Made by a program: the position numbers and the translations under genes
Assembly: GCA_043745195.1 (NCBI GenBank)
Contig: JAYTTF010000109.1
Span: 1-64,000, forward strand
Length of the DNA: 64,000 nucleotides
From: JANXSF01 sp043745195
Lineage (GTDB): Bacteria; Acidobacteriota; Terriglobia; Bryobacterales; Bryobacteraceae
Reading direction: 5' to 3'
The notes under the pieces: model-generated
Seen by the model: the letters and a program-made list of their open reading frames with translations, nothing else
Database searches by the model: none
Told to the model about the DNA's origin: nothing
In this document: in pieces, positions 7,588 to 15,980 of the stretch
Numbering within the stretch: position 1 is the first letter of the stretch
Layout of the letters: every line of letters starts with the position of its first letter

Positions 7588-7606
7588 AACGCCAGAGAAC
7601 GGCGTC
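7588..7606 (-). terminator. Weak intrinsic terminator after the TonB receptor
   Basis: On the minus strand the stop TAG (7609-7607) is followed at once by ACGCC, a 7-nt loop, GGCGT and TTTTAAAT. The stem is only 5 bp. Confidence 0.4.
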
Positions 7607-10600
7607 CTAAAAAGTAAGTCTTAGCGCTACTTGAATTGTCCGCGGAAGATTCGATTGCGAGGTGATCCGGCCAAAATTCTGGTTGACTGGGTTTACGTCA
7701 GGTCCATTAAAAATCGCATGATTGAACAGATTGAAACATTCTCCGCGAATCTGGATGTTAACGCGCTCGACGATTGCCACTGACTTGATAACAGACAGAT
7801 CAATGTTATTGATCTTATCTCCACGGTAAGCAGGGAAGGCTTGTGGGAAAGTCCGGCGATTGCGGTCCAGTTGTAGGGTTGTGCTTCGTTCAAATCGAGT
7901 GATGTCAAATACGCGTGCCAGATTCCGGGCATTCCATTGAAGGTCGCCACCGTAATAAAGTACGTTGCCGAACTCGATTGGTCCGCCTGATTGCATGTTT
8001 AGGATTCCCGCCATTTGCCATCCGCCAACTAAGCGGTTGCCCCAGGATCCAACGTTACCCATAAACTTTTTGCCTTTGCCGAAAGGCAGTGCATAGTTGC
8101 TGGAGAAGACAAACCGGAAGGGGCGGTCTTCACCCGCTACCCGATACTGAAGGGCGTCGGATGCGGCGTACAAACGATTCGTCGCTTCCATGAACTTCGA
8201 AAATTGGAAGTTTGTAAGGAATTGGAACCCGTTGGTAAAGCGCTTATCCAAGCGCACCTGAAACATGTGGAAGTTGGAATAACCAAGGCTCTGTCCGCCT
8301 TCTGTAACGCCGCCATCACCGGAAAATTGCGGATACTTGCGGAGCAGAGTTTCGGTGCTGGTAGTTGCGCCATTCAATCCGGTTCCAGGAATCAGATTGC
8401 GCAAAGGATTGGGGACCAATGCTGTTAAGCGGTCAATATTTGCCTGATCCCGTGTTGGAGATGAAGATAAAAATTGCTCCGGTACATAGTTGAGTCCGCG
8501 ATCAACTCCTAATCCAGTTACGTGCGACCCCATATAACCCATTTCCAGCAGCAGGTTCTTTGCCAGTTCGCGTTGAATATTAAAATTCCACCGATGCGTG
8601 ATGGGCTGTTTAGGGTTTGGTGTTGCGAAAGACACGCCTTGACCCAGGAACGTATTCACGCCGCTGCTATTGCCGTTGGGCCGCAAGATGCCCGTTGGAA
8701 AGGGATTGGCAAAAGTGGTGGCAGGTGTAAGGAAGTTATCAAGCGTGGCCACCAATGCAGTAGTTTGGCTGAAGCCGGGTTGCTGAATCCCAGTGGTTCC
8801 GAAGGTGCTGTAAAACACTCCATAGCCGCCGCGAATCACGGCTTTTGTCCCAATCATATTTGGCGACCATGAAAATCCGAAACGAGGGCTGAAGGCGTTG
8901 CTTGGTGGATTGTACACCTTGCGATTGCTGCCATCGGCAAACAAAACACCACCCACTGGATTGAACTGTGCTGCTGGCAACAGGGCGATTGGGCTGGCGT
9001 TGTAATTTGCTTTTGCGGCGTCAGTGATTGACAACTTAGCGTTTGAGCTAAACCCACGCACGGTGCGATTCCAGCGTTCGATAGTTCCGAGTTCCTTCTC
9101 ATATCGCAGACCGATGTTGAAAGTCAGGTTGTTTCTGACGCGATAATCGTCCTGCACAAACACGGCGTAGTATTTTGCGCTTTGTGTGCGGGTTGCGTTG
9201 ACGTCAAAGCCGCCGCCAGCAGGCAATCCCAATAGGAATGAGGCGAAGTCCTGACCAATAGGTGCAGATGTAGAGTTGTCCAGTGGGCCGCGGGTCCAAC
9301 TGGTGTTGAAGGTATAGGAACCTGAAGAGTTTCCATAGCTATTAGAGCTTTCGCGCTGGGTCCGGAGATCGGTTCCGAACTTAATGGTGTGCCTGGTGAC
9401 GATCTTAGTTGCGGCAATAAAGATCTGGTAGGAATCGAATGGGGTAAGATCGCCACCACTGTCACCGATGGGTGTGAAGTTGGAAAAATTGATCCGCGGA
9501 ATTACCAGCTTGCCGCTAGCTGCCTTCAGGGAAGCGGGCAGGCCGAGCGTGGTGAAATCGAATCCATCATGTGGCCGGGTGTTACCTTCCTCAAACCTTG
9601 TCCAATTGGCGCGTGAGTTGAGGAAGAAGGTTGGGGTGATGGTGTACACATCGTCGAAAGTGGCACCCCAGTTGACGCGTGAAAGGAGGTTGCCAGTGGC
9701 GATGTTGGAAAAACGGTTGCCGCGATTTTCCACACGATCATTGTTGCGGGCTGAGATGAAGAACTTGTGGCGATCAGAAACGTTGTAATCCAAGCGGCCC
9801 ATGAAAGAGAAAAAGTCGTCCGCACGAACGGCGTTGTTGAAGTAGTTGTTTGTGCCATCGGAAGTGCCAGCGAAATTAGGGGCTGGCAGGAATTGGAAGA
9901 AGTTCTTCGAGATGGAACTGATGCGGTTGGCGGGAATGCGATTACCAGCGAAGGGTTGCCGGGCAATGCGCGCCCCTTGGGCAACGGCGGTAGCGGGATC
10001 ATAAATTTGATACGAACTATTGACTGCCAGTAAGGATGAAAAATCTCCACCACGTTGTGCGTCGGTGGGTACACTGGAAAACGTGGGTTCTGCTTCGGAC
10101 TGCTTGATGGCTTCATAACCGAAAAAGAAAAATAGTTTGTTCTTACCGTTGACCACTTTCGGAATCATCACTGGTCCACCAACCGTAAATCCATATTGGT
10201 TGTAGCGGGTAACCGGCTTCTTCTGGCGGGCAGCGTTGGTGAAGAATGGTGTGGCCTTCAACCGCTGGTTCTGATGGAATTCATACAGCGATCCATGCAA
10301 CTGGTTGGTGCCGCCTTTCATAACCACATTCACCGTGCCGCCGCCGGTGTTACCGTAAGCAGCGTCTGGCTGGAAGGCTTCCACCTTCACTTCCTGCACA
10401 GCATCCACTGGTGGATTGTAAGCGACGCGGCGGTTCCGCGTCATATCCGGGGAGCCATCTAACAGCAATTCGTTTGACTGGCCCTGGCCGCCGCCCATGG
10501 AAAATCCCGATGGTCCGGCGTTGTCAAAGGGGCGAGTGAATCGCGGATCGGAGGTCGGGGTAACGCCATAGGAAAGTTGGGCAAGCGTCAACGCAGTGCG

Positions 10601-11035
10601 GCCATTCATCGGCATTACCGAAATTTGATCCTGACTGATAACCTGGCCGACGGAGGCGGTGCTGGTCTGTAACATGGCGGCGTCCGAGGTAACTGTGATG
10701 GCTTCAATTTGGCTACCAATTTGTAATGTGACATCGACGTTTAACCTTTGATTTGCACCTACAGTGATTCCTTCCTGCGAATGCTTTTTGAATCCGCTTC
10801 GTTCGGCAGTAATTGTATAAGGGCCTGGAGGCAGGAAAGGCAAGGAATATTCGCCTTCGGCACCGGTTGAAGTTTCTGAACGGGATCCAGTATTTTTTTC
10901 AACGGCCACCACTGCAACGCCTGGGACGGCAGCGCCGCTAGGATCGGTAATGCGGCCTGAAATTGTGGATCTGAATTCTTGTGAAAAGCAGGCGACGGAC
11001 GCCACTATGGACAACAGGATCAGACGATGCAACAT
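7607..11035 (-). CDS. Oar-like TonB-dependent outer membrane receptor
   Basis: This 1142-residue protein has a signal peptide (MLHRLILLSIVASVACFSQ), then a carboxypeptidase-regulatory-like beta-sandwich (about 22-105: STISGRITDPSGAAVPGVAV, GEYSLPFLPPGPYTI). A plug domain follows (about 110-240, including TSTASVGQVIS and a VVMKGGTNQLHGSLYEF motif), then a large beta-barrel ending RLTF with a terminal aromatic residue for BAM recognition. This layout is typical of the acidobacterial expanded Oar/TonB receptors thought to import large ligands or oligosaccharides. GGGGGTG before the ATG serves as ribosome site. No SusD-type partner is adjacent, so the substrate is unknown. Confidence 0.9.
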   Translation of the reverse strand: MLHRLILLSIVASVACFSQEFRSTISGRITDPSGAAVPGVAVVAVEKNTGSRSETSTGAEGEYSLPFLPPGPYTITAERSGFKKHSQEGITVGANQRLNVDVTLQIGSQIEAITVTSDAAMLQTSTASVGQVISQDQISVMPMNGRTALTLAQLSYGVTPTSDPRFTRPFDNAGPSGFSMGGGQGQSNELLLDGSPDMTRNRRVAYNPPVDAVQEVKVEAFQPDAAYGNTGGGTVNVVMKGGTNQLHGSLYEFHQNQRLKATPFFTNAARQKKPVTRYNQYGFTVGGPVMIPKVVNGKNKLFFFFGYEAIKQSEAEPTFSSVPTDAQRGGDFSSLLAVNSSYQIYDPATAVAQGARIARQPFAGNRIPANRISSISKNFFQFLPAPNFAGTSDGTNNYFNNAVRADDFFSFMGRLDYNVSDRHKFFISARNNDRVENRGNRFSNIATGNLLSRVNWGATFDDVYTITPTFFLNSRANWTRFEEGNTRPHDGFDFTTLGLPASLKAASGKLVIPRINFSNFTPIGDSGGDLTPFDSYQIFIAATKIVTRHTIKFGTDLRTQRESSNSYGNSSGSYTFNTSWTRGPLDNSTSAPIGQDFASFLLGLPAGGGFDVNATRTQSAKYYAVFVQDDYRVRNNLTFNIGLRYEKELGTIERWNRTVRGFSSNAKLSITDAAKANYNASPIALLPAAQFNPVGGVLFADGSNRKVYNPPSNAFSPRFGFSWSPNMIGTKAVIRGGYGVFYSTFGTTGIQQPGFSQTTALVATLDNFLTPATTFANPFPTGILRPNGNSSGVNTFLGQGVSFATPNPKQPITHRWNFNIQRELAKNLLLEMGYMGSHVTGLGVDRGLNYVPEQFLSSSPTRDQANIDRLTALVPNPLRNLIPGTGLNGATTSTETLLRKYPQFSGDGGVTEGGQSLGYSNFHMFQVRLDKRFTNGFQFLTNFQFSKFMEATNRLYAASDALQYRVAGEDRPFRFVFSSNYALPFGKGKKFMGNVGSWGNRLVGGWQMAGILNMQSGGPIEFGNVLYYGGDLQWNARNLARVFDITRFERSTTLQLDRNRRTFPQAFPAYRGDKINNIDLSVIKSVAIVERVNIQIRGECFNLFNHAIFNGPDVNPVNQNFGRITSQSNLPRTIQVALRLTF

Positions 11036-11117
11036 TGATCACCCCCAAATTACGGTACGAACTGCTCAAATCATATCAAAGATAATTGATCGTCCAAAGA
11101 AGATACGAACATCCCGC

Positions 11118-11123
11118 TACAAT
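11118..11123 (+). promoter_or_regulatory. -10 box TACAAT placed for a leaderless transcript
   Basis: TACAAT ends 7 nt before ATG 11131, so transcription would start at or next to the start codon. There is no Shine-Dalgarno. No good -35 at 17 nt; TTGATC at 11086-11091 is too far. Confidence 0.5.
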
Positions 11124-11130
11124 ATTACAA

Positions 11131-12213
11131 ATGCACATTGCCATCCTCGGCACTCGGGGAATCCCGGCCAACTACGGTGGATTTGAAACCTTCGCTGAAG
11201 AGTTGGCGCGGCGGTTGGTGGCTGATGGTCATCAAGTAACTGTTTACGGAAGGAATAAGCACGCGCAAGCTACTTACTTGGGTGTTCGTCTGGTTTACCT
11301 TCCCACTATCCGTCACAAGTATTTCGACACGATTATCCATACTGCGTTATCCACATTGCACCTGCTTTTTCACCGCGTGGATGTGGCCCTTTATTGCAAT
11401 GCTGCTAACGCCATTTTCACTTTCCTGCCAAGGCTGGTTGGCATGCGGGTGGCCTTGAATGTGGATGGACTGGAGCGAAAGCGGAAGAAGTGGAACAAGC
11501 TGGCTCAGCTCTGGTATCTGCTATCGGAATGGCTAGCTACTTTCCTGCCTAACGTGACGGTTACTGACGCGGCGGCGATTGAAAAGTATTACCGCGATAC
11601 TTACAATCGCATGTCAACATTCATTCCGTACGGCGCTGAAATGGGTAAGGTGCAGACTACTGAAGTGCTTCAGCAGTTAGGCTTAAAGCAGGGTGGATAC
11701 TTTCTGTATGTTAGTCGAATGGAGCCGGAAAACAATGGGCTGCTGGTTCGGGAAGCATATGAACTGGTAAACACCAAGCGGCAGTTGGCACTTATCGGGG
11801 ATGCACCATATGCGGACGAGTACATTCAGCAGGTGCGTGATACTCAGGATTCAAGGATCGTCATACCCGGTGCCATTTATGGGCAAGGTTATAAGGAGTT
11901 GGGTTCGCACTGCTTTGCCTACATTCATGCAACCGAAGTTGGGGGGACGCATCCGGCGTTGATTGAGGCGATGGGGCGAGGAGCGCTGGTGTTGTATCTG
12001 GACACTGACGAAAATCGCGAAGTGGCAGGGGGGGTTGGAGTGGCTTTTGAATCCTTCAATTTGGCCGAAAAGATCGAGGATGTACTGGCGATGAGTGACG
12101 AACAACTGGCTGCATTGCGGCATGCCGCTGTGGAACGTGTCCGTGAACGGTATAGCTGGGATGTAGTTACTCAACAATATGAGCAACTGTTTGAATCCAT
12201 GTTGAAGCAATAG
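11131..12213 (+). CDS. Glycosyltransferase (DUF1972 type, GT-B)
   Basis: Start moved to ATG 11131, giving 360 residues that open MHIAILGTRGIPANYGGFET, the DUF1972 N-terminus seen in rhamnosyl- and related transferases of capsule/EPS clusters. The C-terminal half has YFLYVSRMEPENNG (donor-domain start) and ATEVGGTHPALIEAMGRGAL (the E-x7-E nucleotide-sugar motif region). It probably transfers a hexose or 6-deoxyhexose to a lipid or polysaccharide acceptor at the inner membrane. No polysaccharide cluster surrounds it. A -10 box 7 nt before the ATG suggests a leaderless mRNA. Confidence 0.85.
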   Translation: MHIAILGTRGIPANYGGFETFAEELARRLVADGHQVTVYGRNKHAQATYLGVRLVYLPTIRHKYFDTIIHTALSTLHLLFHRVDVALYCNAANAIFTFLPRLVGMRVALNVDGLERKRKKWNKLAQLWYLLSEWLATFLPNVTVTDAAAIEKYYRDTYNRMSTFIPYGAEMGKVQTTEVLQQLGLKQGGYFLYVSRMEPENNGLLVREAYELVNTKRQLALIGDAPYADEYIQQVRDTQDSRIVIPGAIYGQGYKELGSHCFAYIHATEVGGTHPALIEAMGRGALVLYLDTDENREVAGGVGVAFESFNLAEKIEDVLAMSDEQLAALRHAAVERVRERYSWDVVTQQYEQLFESMLKQ

Positions 12214-12244
12214 CCTAGAATATTGAGATTAGGAGAGATTTACG

Positions 12245-12637
12245 ATGAAACCCATGTTATATGGGCAAATTGCATTGATGAAGGAATTCCTGGAGCGGTC
12301 ATCAAGGGTGCTGACTGAAGAGAATTCCAACTTTGCACATAAAGAAGGGATGTTCACAGCGGCTGCGCAGATGGCCCATGCTGCCCAGACCATTGAATGG
12401 TTTATGCGCGGAGCATTTGCTTCGGATGGGTTCGGTTTGGACCATGAGCGAATAGCTGGCGAGGATCGGGCAGTAACTTCGTTGACAGCAGCGCGAGCGT
12501 GGGTGGAACGGGCATGCGCTGAGGCGGCGAAGACGATTGAAGCCCATTCGGATGCAGAGAGGAGTGCGGCATTACCGCCGTTTATGCTCGCTTACTGGGT
12601 AAAGTTCCTGCCATTCCGTACATGGAAATGTAAGTGA
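12245..12637 (+). pseudogene. DinB-family protein with internal deletion
   Basis: The frame begins MKPMLYGQIALMKEFLERSS after a GGAGAG site and follows DinB/YfiT-like proteins through AEAAKTIEAHSDAERSAALPP. The expected continuation, including the HTAHHRG-type metal-binding histidines, is absent. The family tail VYARLLGKVPAIPYMEM follows immediately but one frame off (12582-12633, TAA at 12631). So roughly 35-40 codons were deleted at about 12573-12582, and the reading frame now ends in an unrelated 14-residue tail. DinB proteins are four-helix metal-dependent thiol S-transferases; this one lacks its site and should be inactive. Confidence 0.75.
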
Positions 12638-13638
12638 TGCGCTTTTTTATAACTTGGGCTGTAAGTGCGCTATGGGCGGCTGGGCAATCACCCACGATTG
12701 AAGCAGACAAACTGCTGCTGCAGCCTATCTATTCTGTAATGGACAAAGCACAGGCCGGCCCTTCGAGCGATAAGCATGACTTTGTAAGTTACGCGCCGTA
12801 TTGGTGGCCGGACCCGGCGAAGCCTGACGGGCTTCCTTATATACGCAAAGATGGGCACACCAATAAGGAGATGGTGGACAAGGGAGATGCCGGAAACTTT
12901 TCAGCCACAGTCCGAGCCATCCATATTTTGACGGAGGCGTTTGTCGCCACAAACGAACCGAAGTATGCGGGTAACGCCGTCCGCAGAATCAACAAATGGT
13001 TTGTGAATCCAGCAACCCGAATGAATCCGAATTTGGAATACGGGCAGGCGATTATGGGACGGACCACGGGGCGCGGCGCTGGGTTGATTTCCATGCGCGG
13101 GTTAATTGAAATCACCGCAGCGGTTAAGGATTTGAAGAAGAAAAAGGTGTGGGTTGAAGCGGATGATAAGCCCCTGCGCGAATGGTTTTCCGCATATTTG
13201 AAGTGGCTTGAATCGAGCGAAATCGGGCTAGCTGAAAAGCAGGCGAAGAACAACCATGGCTCCTGGTATGCGGCTCAGGCGATGGCTATTGAATTGTATC
13301 TGGGGCGAAAACAACAGGCGAAAAATCGAGCGCAAGCATTACGAGAACGAATCGCTTGGCAAATTGAACCCGATGGCCGGCAACCGCTGGAAACTTCCCG
13401 AGAGGATGGGTTCAGCTATAGCGTCTTCAATCTGGAAGCGTTGGCTGTTGCGGCGAATATGGCGGAGCCCTTGGGCGTGAATCTTTGGAAGTTCAAAACA
13501 CCGGATGGCCGCTGCATGCGAGTTGCCTTTGAATATTTGGAACCGTTTGCAGCGGGATCGAAACCGTGGCCTTACAAGCAATTGAAAAACATTTCGCCTA
13601 ATGCTTTGGCGAAGATACGCCAGATCCGTGACCGATGA
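12634..13638 (+). CDS. Secreted alginate-lyase-family protein
   Basis: About 334 residues from GTG 12634 or ATG 12637. There is a short signal peptide (FFITWAVSALWAAGQ). Conserved motifs are FVSYAPYWWPDPAKPDGLPY near residue 50 and KNNHGSWYAAQAMAI near 205, where NHxxWY supplies the Asn, His and Tyr used for beta-elimination in the alginate lyase (PF05426-type) alpha/alpha toroid. It probably cleaves a uronic-acid or related acidic polysaccharide in the periplasm; the real substrate cannot be told. It overlaps the end of the broken DinB gene by 4 nt. Confidence 0.85.
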   Translation: MMRFFITWAVSALWAAGQSPTIEADKLLLQPIYSVMDKAQAGPSSDKHDFVSYAPYWWPDPAKPDGLPYIRKDGHTNKEMVDKGDAGNFSATVRAIHILTEAFVATNEPKYAGNAVRRINKWFVNPATRMNPNLEYGQAIMGRTTGRGAGLISMRGLIEITAAVKDLKKKKVWVEADDKPLREWFSAYLKWLESSEIGLAEKQAKNNHGSWYAAQAMAIELYLGRKQQAKNRAQALRERIAWQIEPDGRQPLETSREDGFSYSVFNLEALAVAANMAEPLGVNLWKFKTPDGRCMRVAFEYLEPFAAGSKPWPYKQLKNISPNALAKIRQIRDR

Positions 13639-13681
13639 GTTGACACAGCATGCTACTGTAAATCGAAAAGGAGAAACATTC

Positions 13682-14596
13682 ATGGCCAGGATATTTTTCG
13701 CGAAGGGTGTAAGTGGTGAAATCGTCCGCAGTGTGCAATCGCAACTTGGGTTCACCGGTGGCGACCTGGATGGCGTCTACGGCGGCGATACTTTCAAGGC
13801 GGTCACAAAGTTTCAAAAAAATAATGGACTCGCCCAAACCGGCGCACTGGATGCCGATACCTGGCAGCCTTTAATGCAGCGGCCGGTTCCTGATGTGGAG
13901 CAGCGGGCATTGCAGTTGACGGGAACCTTTGAGGGTCACGGCTTCCGATTGGCGCAGGGAAACTTTGACGGTGCGGGAATTACCTGGGGCATCATCGGGT
14001 TCACGTTGCAGGGAGGAGAGCTTGGGGCGCTGATTCAGGATATGAACCAGAAGCATCCGGAGCTTGTGCGCCAGGCTTTTGGCAACAAGACGGATCAGTT
14101 GCTTGAGTTACTACAGCTGCCCTTCAAAAAGCAGCTTATATTTGCCGATAGCATCAGCCTTGGGGCCAGTAAGGAACGCTTGGCAGAGCCGTGGAGATCG
14201 GCTTTCAATACATTTGGCGGATTTCCAGAAGTGCAGGAAGCACAGCTCACAAGGTCTAACAAGAACTACTTCAAGCCTGCGTTAGCTGCGTCAAAAAAGT
14301 TGGGGTTCACTACGGAATTGGGCATTGCATTGTTGTTCGATATCCATGTACAGAACGGTGGCATTTCAGCCAGGGCCCAGGAGAAAATTGAAGCCTTTCT
14401 GGCGGAACATCCAGTGGCCAGCGAACAGGACGTTCGGATTCTGGTTGCCAATGCAGTAGCGGATTCAGCAAGGCCGCAGTTCCGGCAGGATGTGCTGGAT
14501 CGCAAACTGACCATCGCCACGGGAACTGGAAAAGTGCATGGCAGCATGTTCATGTTAAGCAATTGGGGCCTTGACGAGTTTCCAGCAAATACTTAA
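13682..14596 (+). CDS. Peptidoglycan-binding domain protein with chitosanase/lysozyme-like domain
   Basis: Start chosen at ATG 13682, 9 nt after a GGAG site, giving 304 residues; the longer frame begins inside the lyase gene. Residues 1-60 are a PG_binding_1 domain (IVRSVQSQLGFTGGDLDGVY, then KFQKNNGLAQTGALDADTW). Residues about 75-300 (ALQLTGTFEGHG, DGAGITWGIIGFTLQGGELG) resemble the GH46 chitosanase lysozyme fold, where the Glu of FEG and the Asp of FDG would be catalytic. No signal peptide is visible, unusual for a cell-wall hydrolase. The GH46 link is pattern-based. Confidence 0.65.
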   Translation: MARIFFAKGVSGEIVRSVQSQLGFTGGDLDGVYGGDTFKAVTKFQKNNGLAQTGALDADTWQPLMQRPVPDVEQRALQLTGTFEGHGFRLAQGNFDGAGITWGIIGFTLQGGELGALIQDMNQKHPELVRQAFGNKTDQLLELLQLPFKKQLIFADSISLGASKERLAEPWRSAFNTFGGFPEVQEAQLTRSNKNYFKPALAASKKLGFTTELGIALLFDIHVQNGGISARAQEKIEAFLAEHPVASEQDVRILVANAVADSARPQFRQDVLDRKLTIATGTGKVHGSMFMLSNWGLDEFPANT

Positions 14597-14599
14597 AAC

Positions 14600-14631
14600 T
14601 TGACGAAATAATATTATCCGGGTAATAGTAT
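14600..14631 (+). promoter_or_regulatory. Promoter and imperfect palindrome before the DUF2239 gene
   Basis: TTGACG (14600-14605) is followed after 17 nt by TAATAG (14623-14628), 6 nt before the ATG. ATTATCCGGGTAAT (14613-14626), palindromic except at one position per arm, overlaps the spacer and -10. Confidence 0.45.
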
Positions 14632-14634
14632 TTC

Positions 14635-15195
14635 ATGGATCGACCAGCCACCTACGCAGCTTTTGTCGGCGAGTCTTTAATTGCTTCGGGCCCACTTGAA
14701 AAGTTGCTTCCAGTGGTGAAGGAAAAGTTCGATCACAAGGATTGTCCACTTATTTTGATCTTCAATGATGAGACGGGCAAGCAGGTTGATTTTGAACTTA
14801 GGGGAACGCTGGAAGGAGTGTTGGCTGCGGCAATTCCTGGGAAGACGGTGGCAGGTCCGGGACGTCCTAAACCCGGAGTGGTGTCGCGGGAAATCTCGCT
14901 GCTACCGCAGCATTGGGAATGGCTTGAAGAACAGCCAAGTGGAGCATCTGCGGCGATTCGGCGGTTGGTGGATGATGCCCGAAAGAAGGATCCAAGCGAA
15001 CAAAAGGTCCGCTTGGCGAAGGACGCCACGGGTCGCTTTTTATCAGCAATGGCCGGCAACCGCCCCGGCTACGAAGAGGCCACGCGCGCCCTTTATGCCG
15101 GCAACATGAGCCGGTTTCAGCAACTGATTCGGCCTTGGCCCAAAGACATCCGCAGATATGCAGAGGCGATGGCTAAATGCGCTAACCCTGTTTAG
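14635..15195 (+). CDS. DUF2239 family protein
   Basis: This 186-residue protein opens ATYAAFVGESLIASGPLEKL and has FNDETGKQVDFELRGT, GRPKPGVVSREISLLPQHWE, LEEQPSGASAAIRRLVDDAR and a C-terminal ATRALYAGNMSRFQQLIRPW, which together define DUF2239. LLPQHWEWL..ASAAIRRLVDDARK looks like a short DNA- or protein-binding helical pair, and the N-terminal half is a small beta domain. Function unknown. No signal peptide, so cytoplasmic. The ATG follows the -10 by 6 nt without a Shine-Dalgarno. Confidence 0.85.
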   Translation: MDRPATYAAFVGESLIASGPLEKLLPVVKEKFDHKDCPLILIFNDETGKQVDFELRGTLEGVLAAAIPGKTVAGPGRPKPGVVSREISLLPQHWEWLEEQPSGASAAIRRLVDDARKKDPSEQKVRLAKDATGRFLSAMAGNRPGYEEATRALYAGNMSRFQQLIRPWPKDIRRYAEAMAKCANPV

Positions 15196-15224
15196 CAGGA
15201 CACGAATCTGATAAGCTTCCATAC

Positions 15225-15980
15225 GTGAAACCGCTACTGATCGCGGCGCTGGCCATGGTGCCACTCGCCGCCCAAAACCCATATTTAGGTGATGCGAAAG
15301 GCATCGAATCGGGACGCGAAATCTTTCGCATTTACTGCGCCCCTTGCCATGGACTTAAAGCTGAAGGCGGCCGTGGGCCGGACTTGACGCTGGGCATCTT
15401 CAGTGCCGGCGACACAGATCAGGATTTGTACCGCGTGATCATGAATGGCGTCCAAGGATCGGAGATGCCCGATTACAGCGAGAAGCTTGGCACTGACAAT
15501 GTTTGGCGAGTAATCAGCTATCTGCGATTTGCGGTAAGGAAAGCCGCTAGCATGAAGGGTTCCGCAGTAAATGGAGAAACGCTTTTCTGGGGTAAAGGGG
15601 GTTGCGGCGGTTGCCATATGGTGGGCAATCGCGGCGGCACAATGGCACCGGATCTATCGCTCGCTGGAAGGAAACGGTCCATTGAATATCTGAAAGCATC
15701 CATTGTGGATGTCAACCAGGACCTCACTCCCGGCTTCCTTACAATCCTGATTGAAACCTTGGATGGCAAGAAGATCACTGGAGTGCAGCGCGGCTTTGAT
15801 ACTTTCTCCGCGCAACTAGTGGACGCGAAGGGTGCCTACTATTCTTTCTACAAAGAAGAAGTGAAATCGATGAAGCGGGAAGCACGCTCGTTGATGCCGT
15901 CAACTTACGGGAAACTTTTTACCGATTCAGAAGTGGACGATTTGGTGGCTTATATGAGCACACTGCGAGATAAGAAATGA
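15225..15980 (+). CDS. Secreted di-heme cytochrome c
   Basis: From GTG 15225 (251 residues) with signal peptide KPLLIAALAMVPLAAQ. There are two c-heme sites: CAPCH (38-42), followed by GPDLTLG and a Met ligand region (EMPDYSE), and CGGCH (127-131), followed by APDLSLAGRKRS. The second half, with ILIETLDGKKITGVQRGFDT, resembles the heme-binding/DUF-type segment common in acidobacterial and planctomycete membrane-bound dehydrogenase systems. Its stop overlaps the PQQ dehydrogenase start (ATGA), so it is very likely that enzyme's electron acceptor in the periplasm. Confidence 0.88.
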   Translation: MKPLLIAALAMVPLAAQNPYLGDAKGIESGREIFRIYCAPCHGLKAEGGRGPDLTLGIFSAGDTDQDLYRVIMNGVQGSEMPDYSEKLGTDNVWRVISYLRFAVRKAASMKGSAVNGETLFWGKGGCGGCHMVGNRGGTMAPDLSLAGRKRSIEYLKASIVDVNQDLTPGFLTILIETLDGKKITGVQRGFDTFSAQLVDAKGAYYSFYKEEVKSMKREARSLMPSTYGKLFTDSEVDDLVAYMSTLRDKK

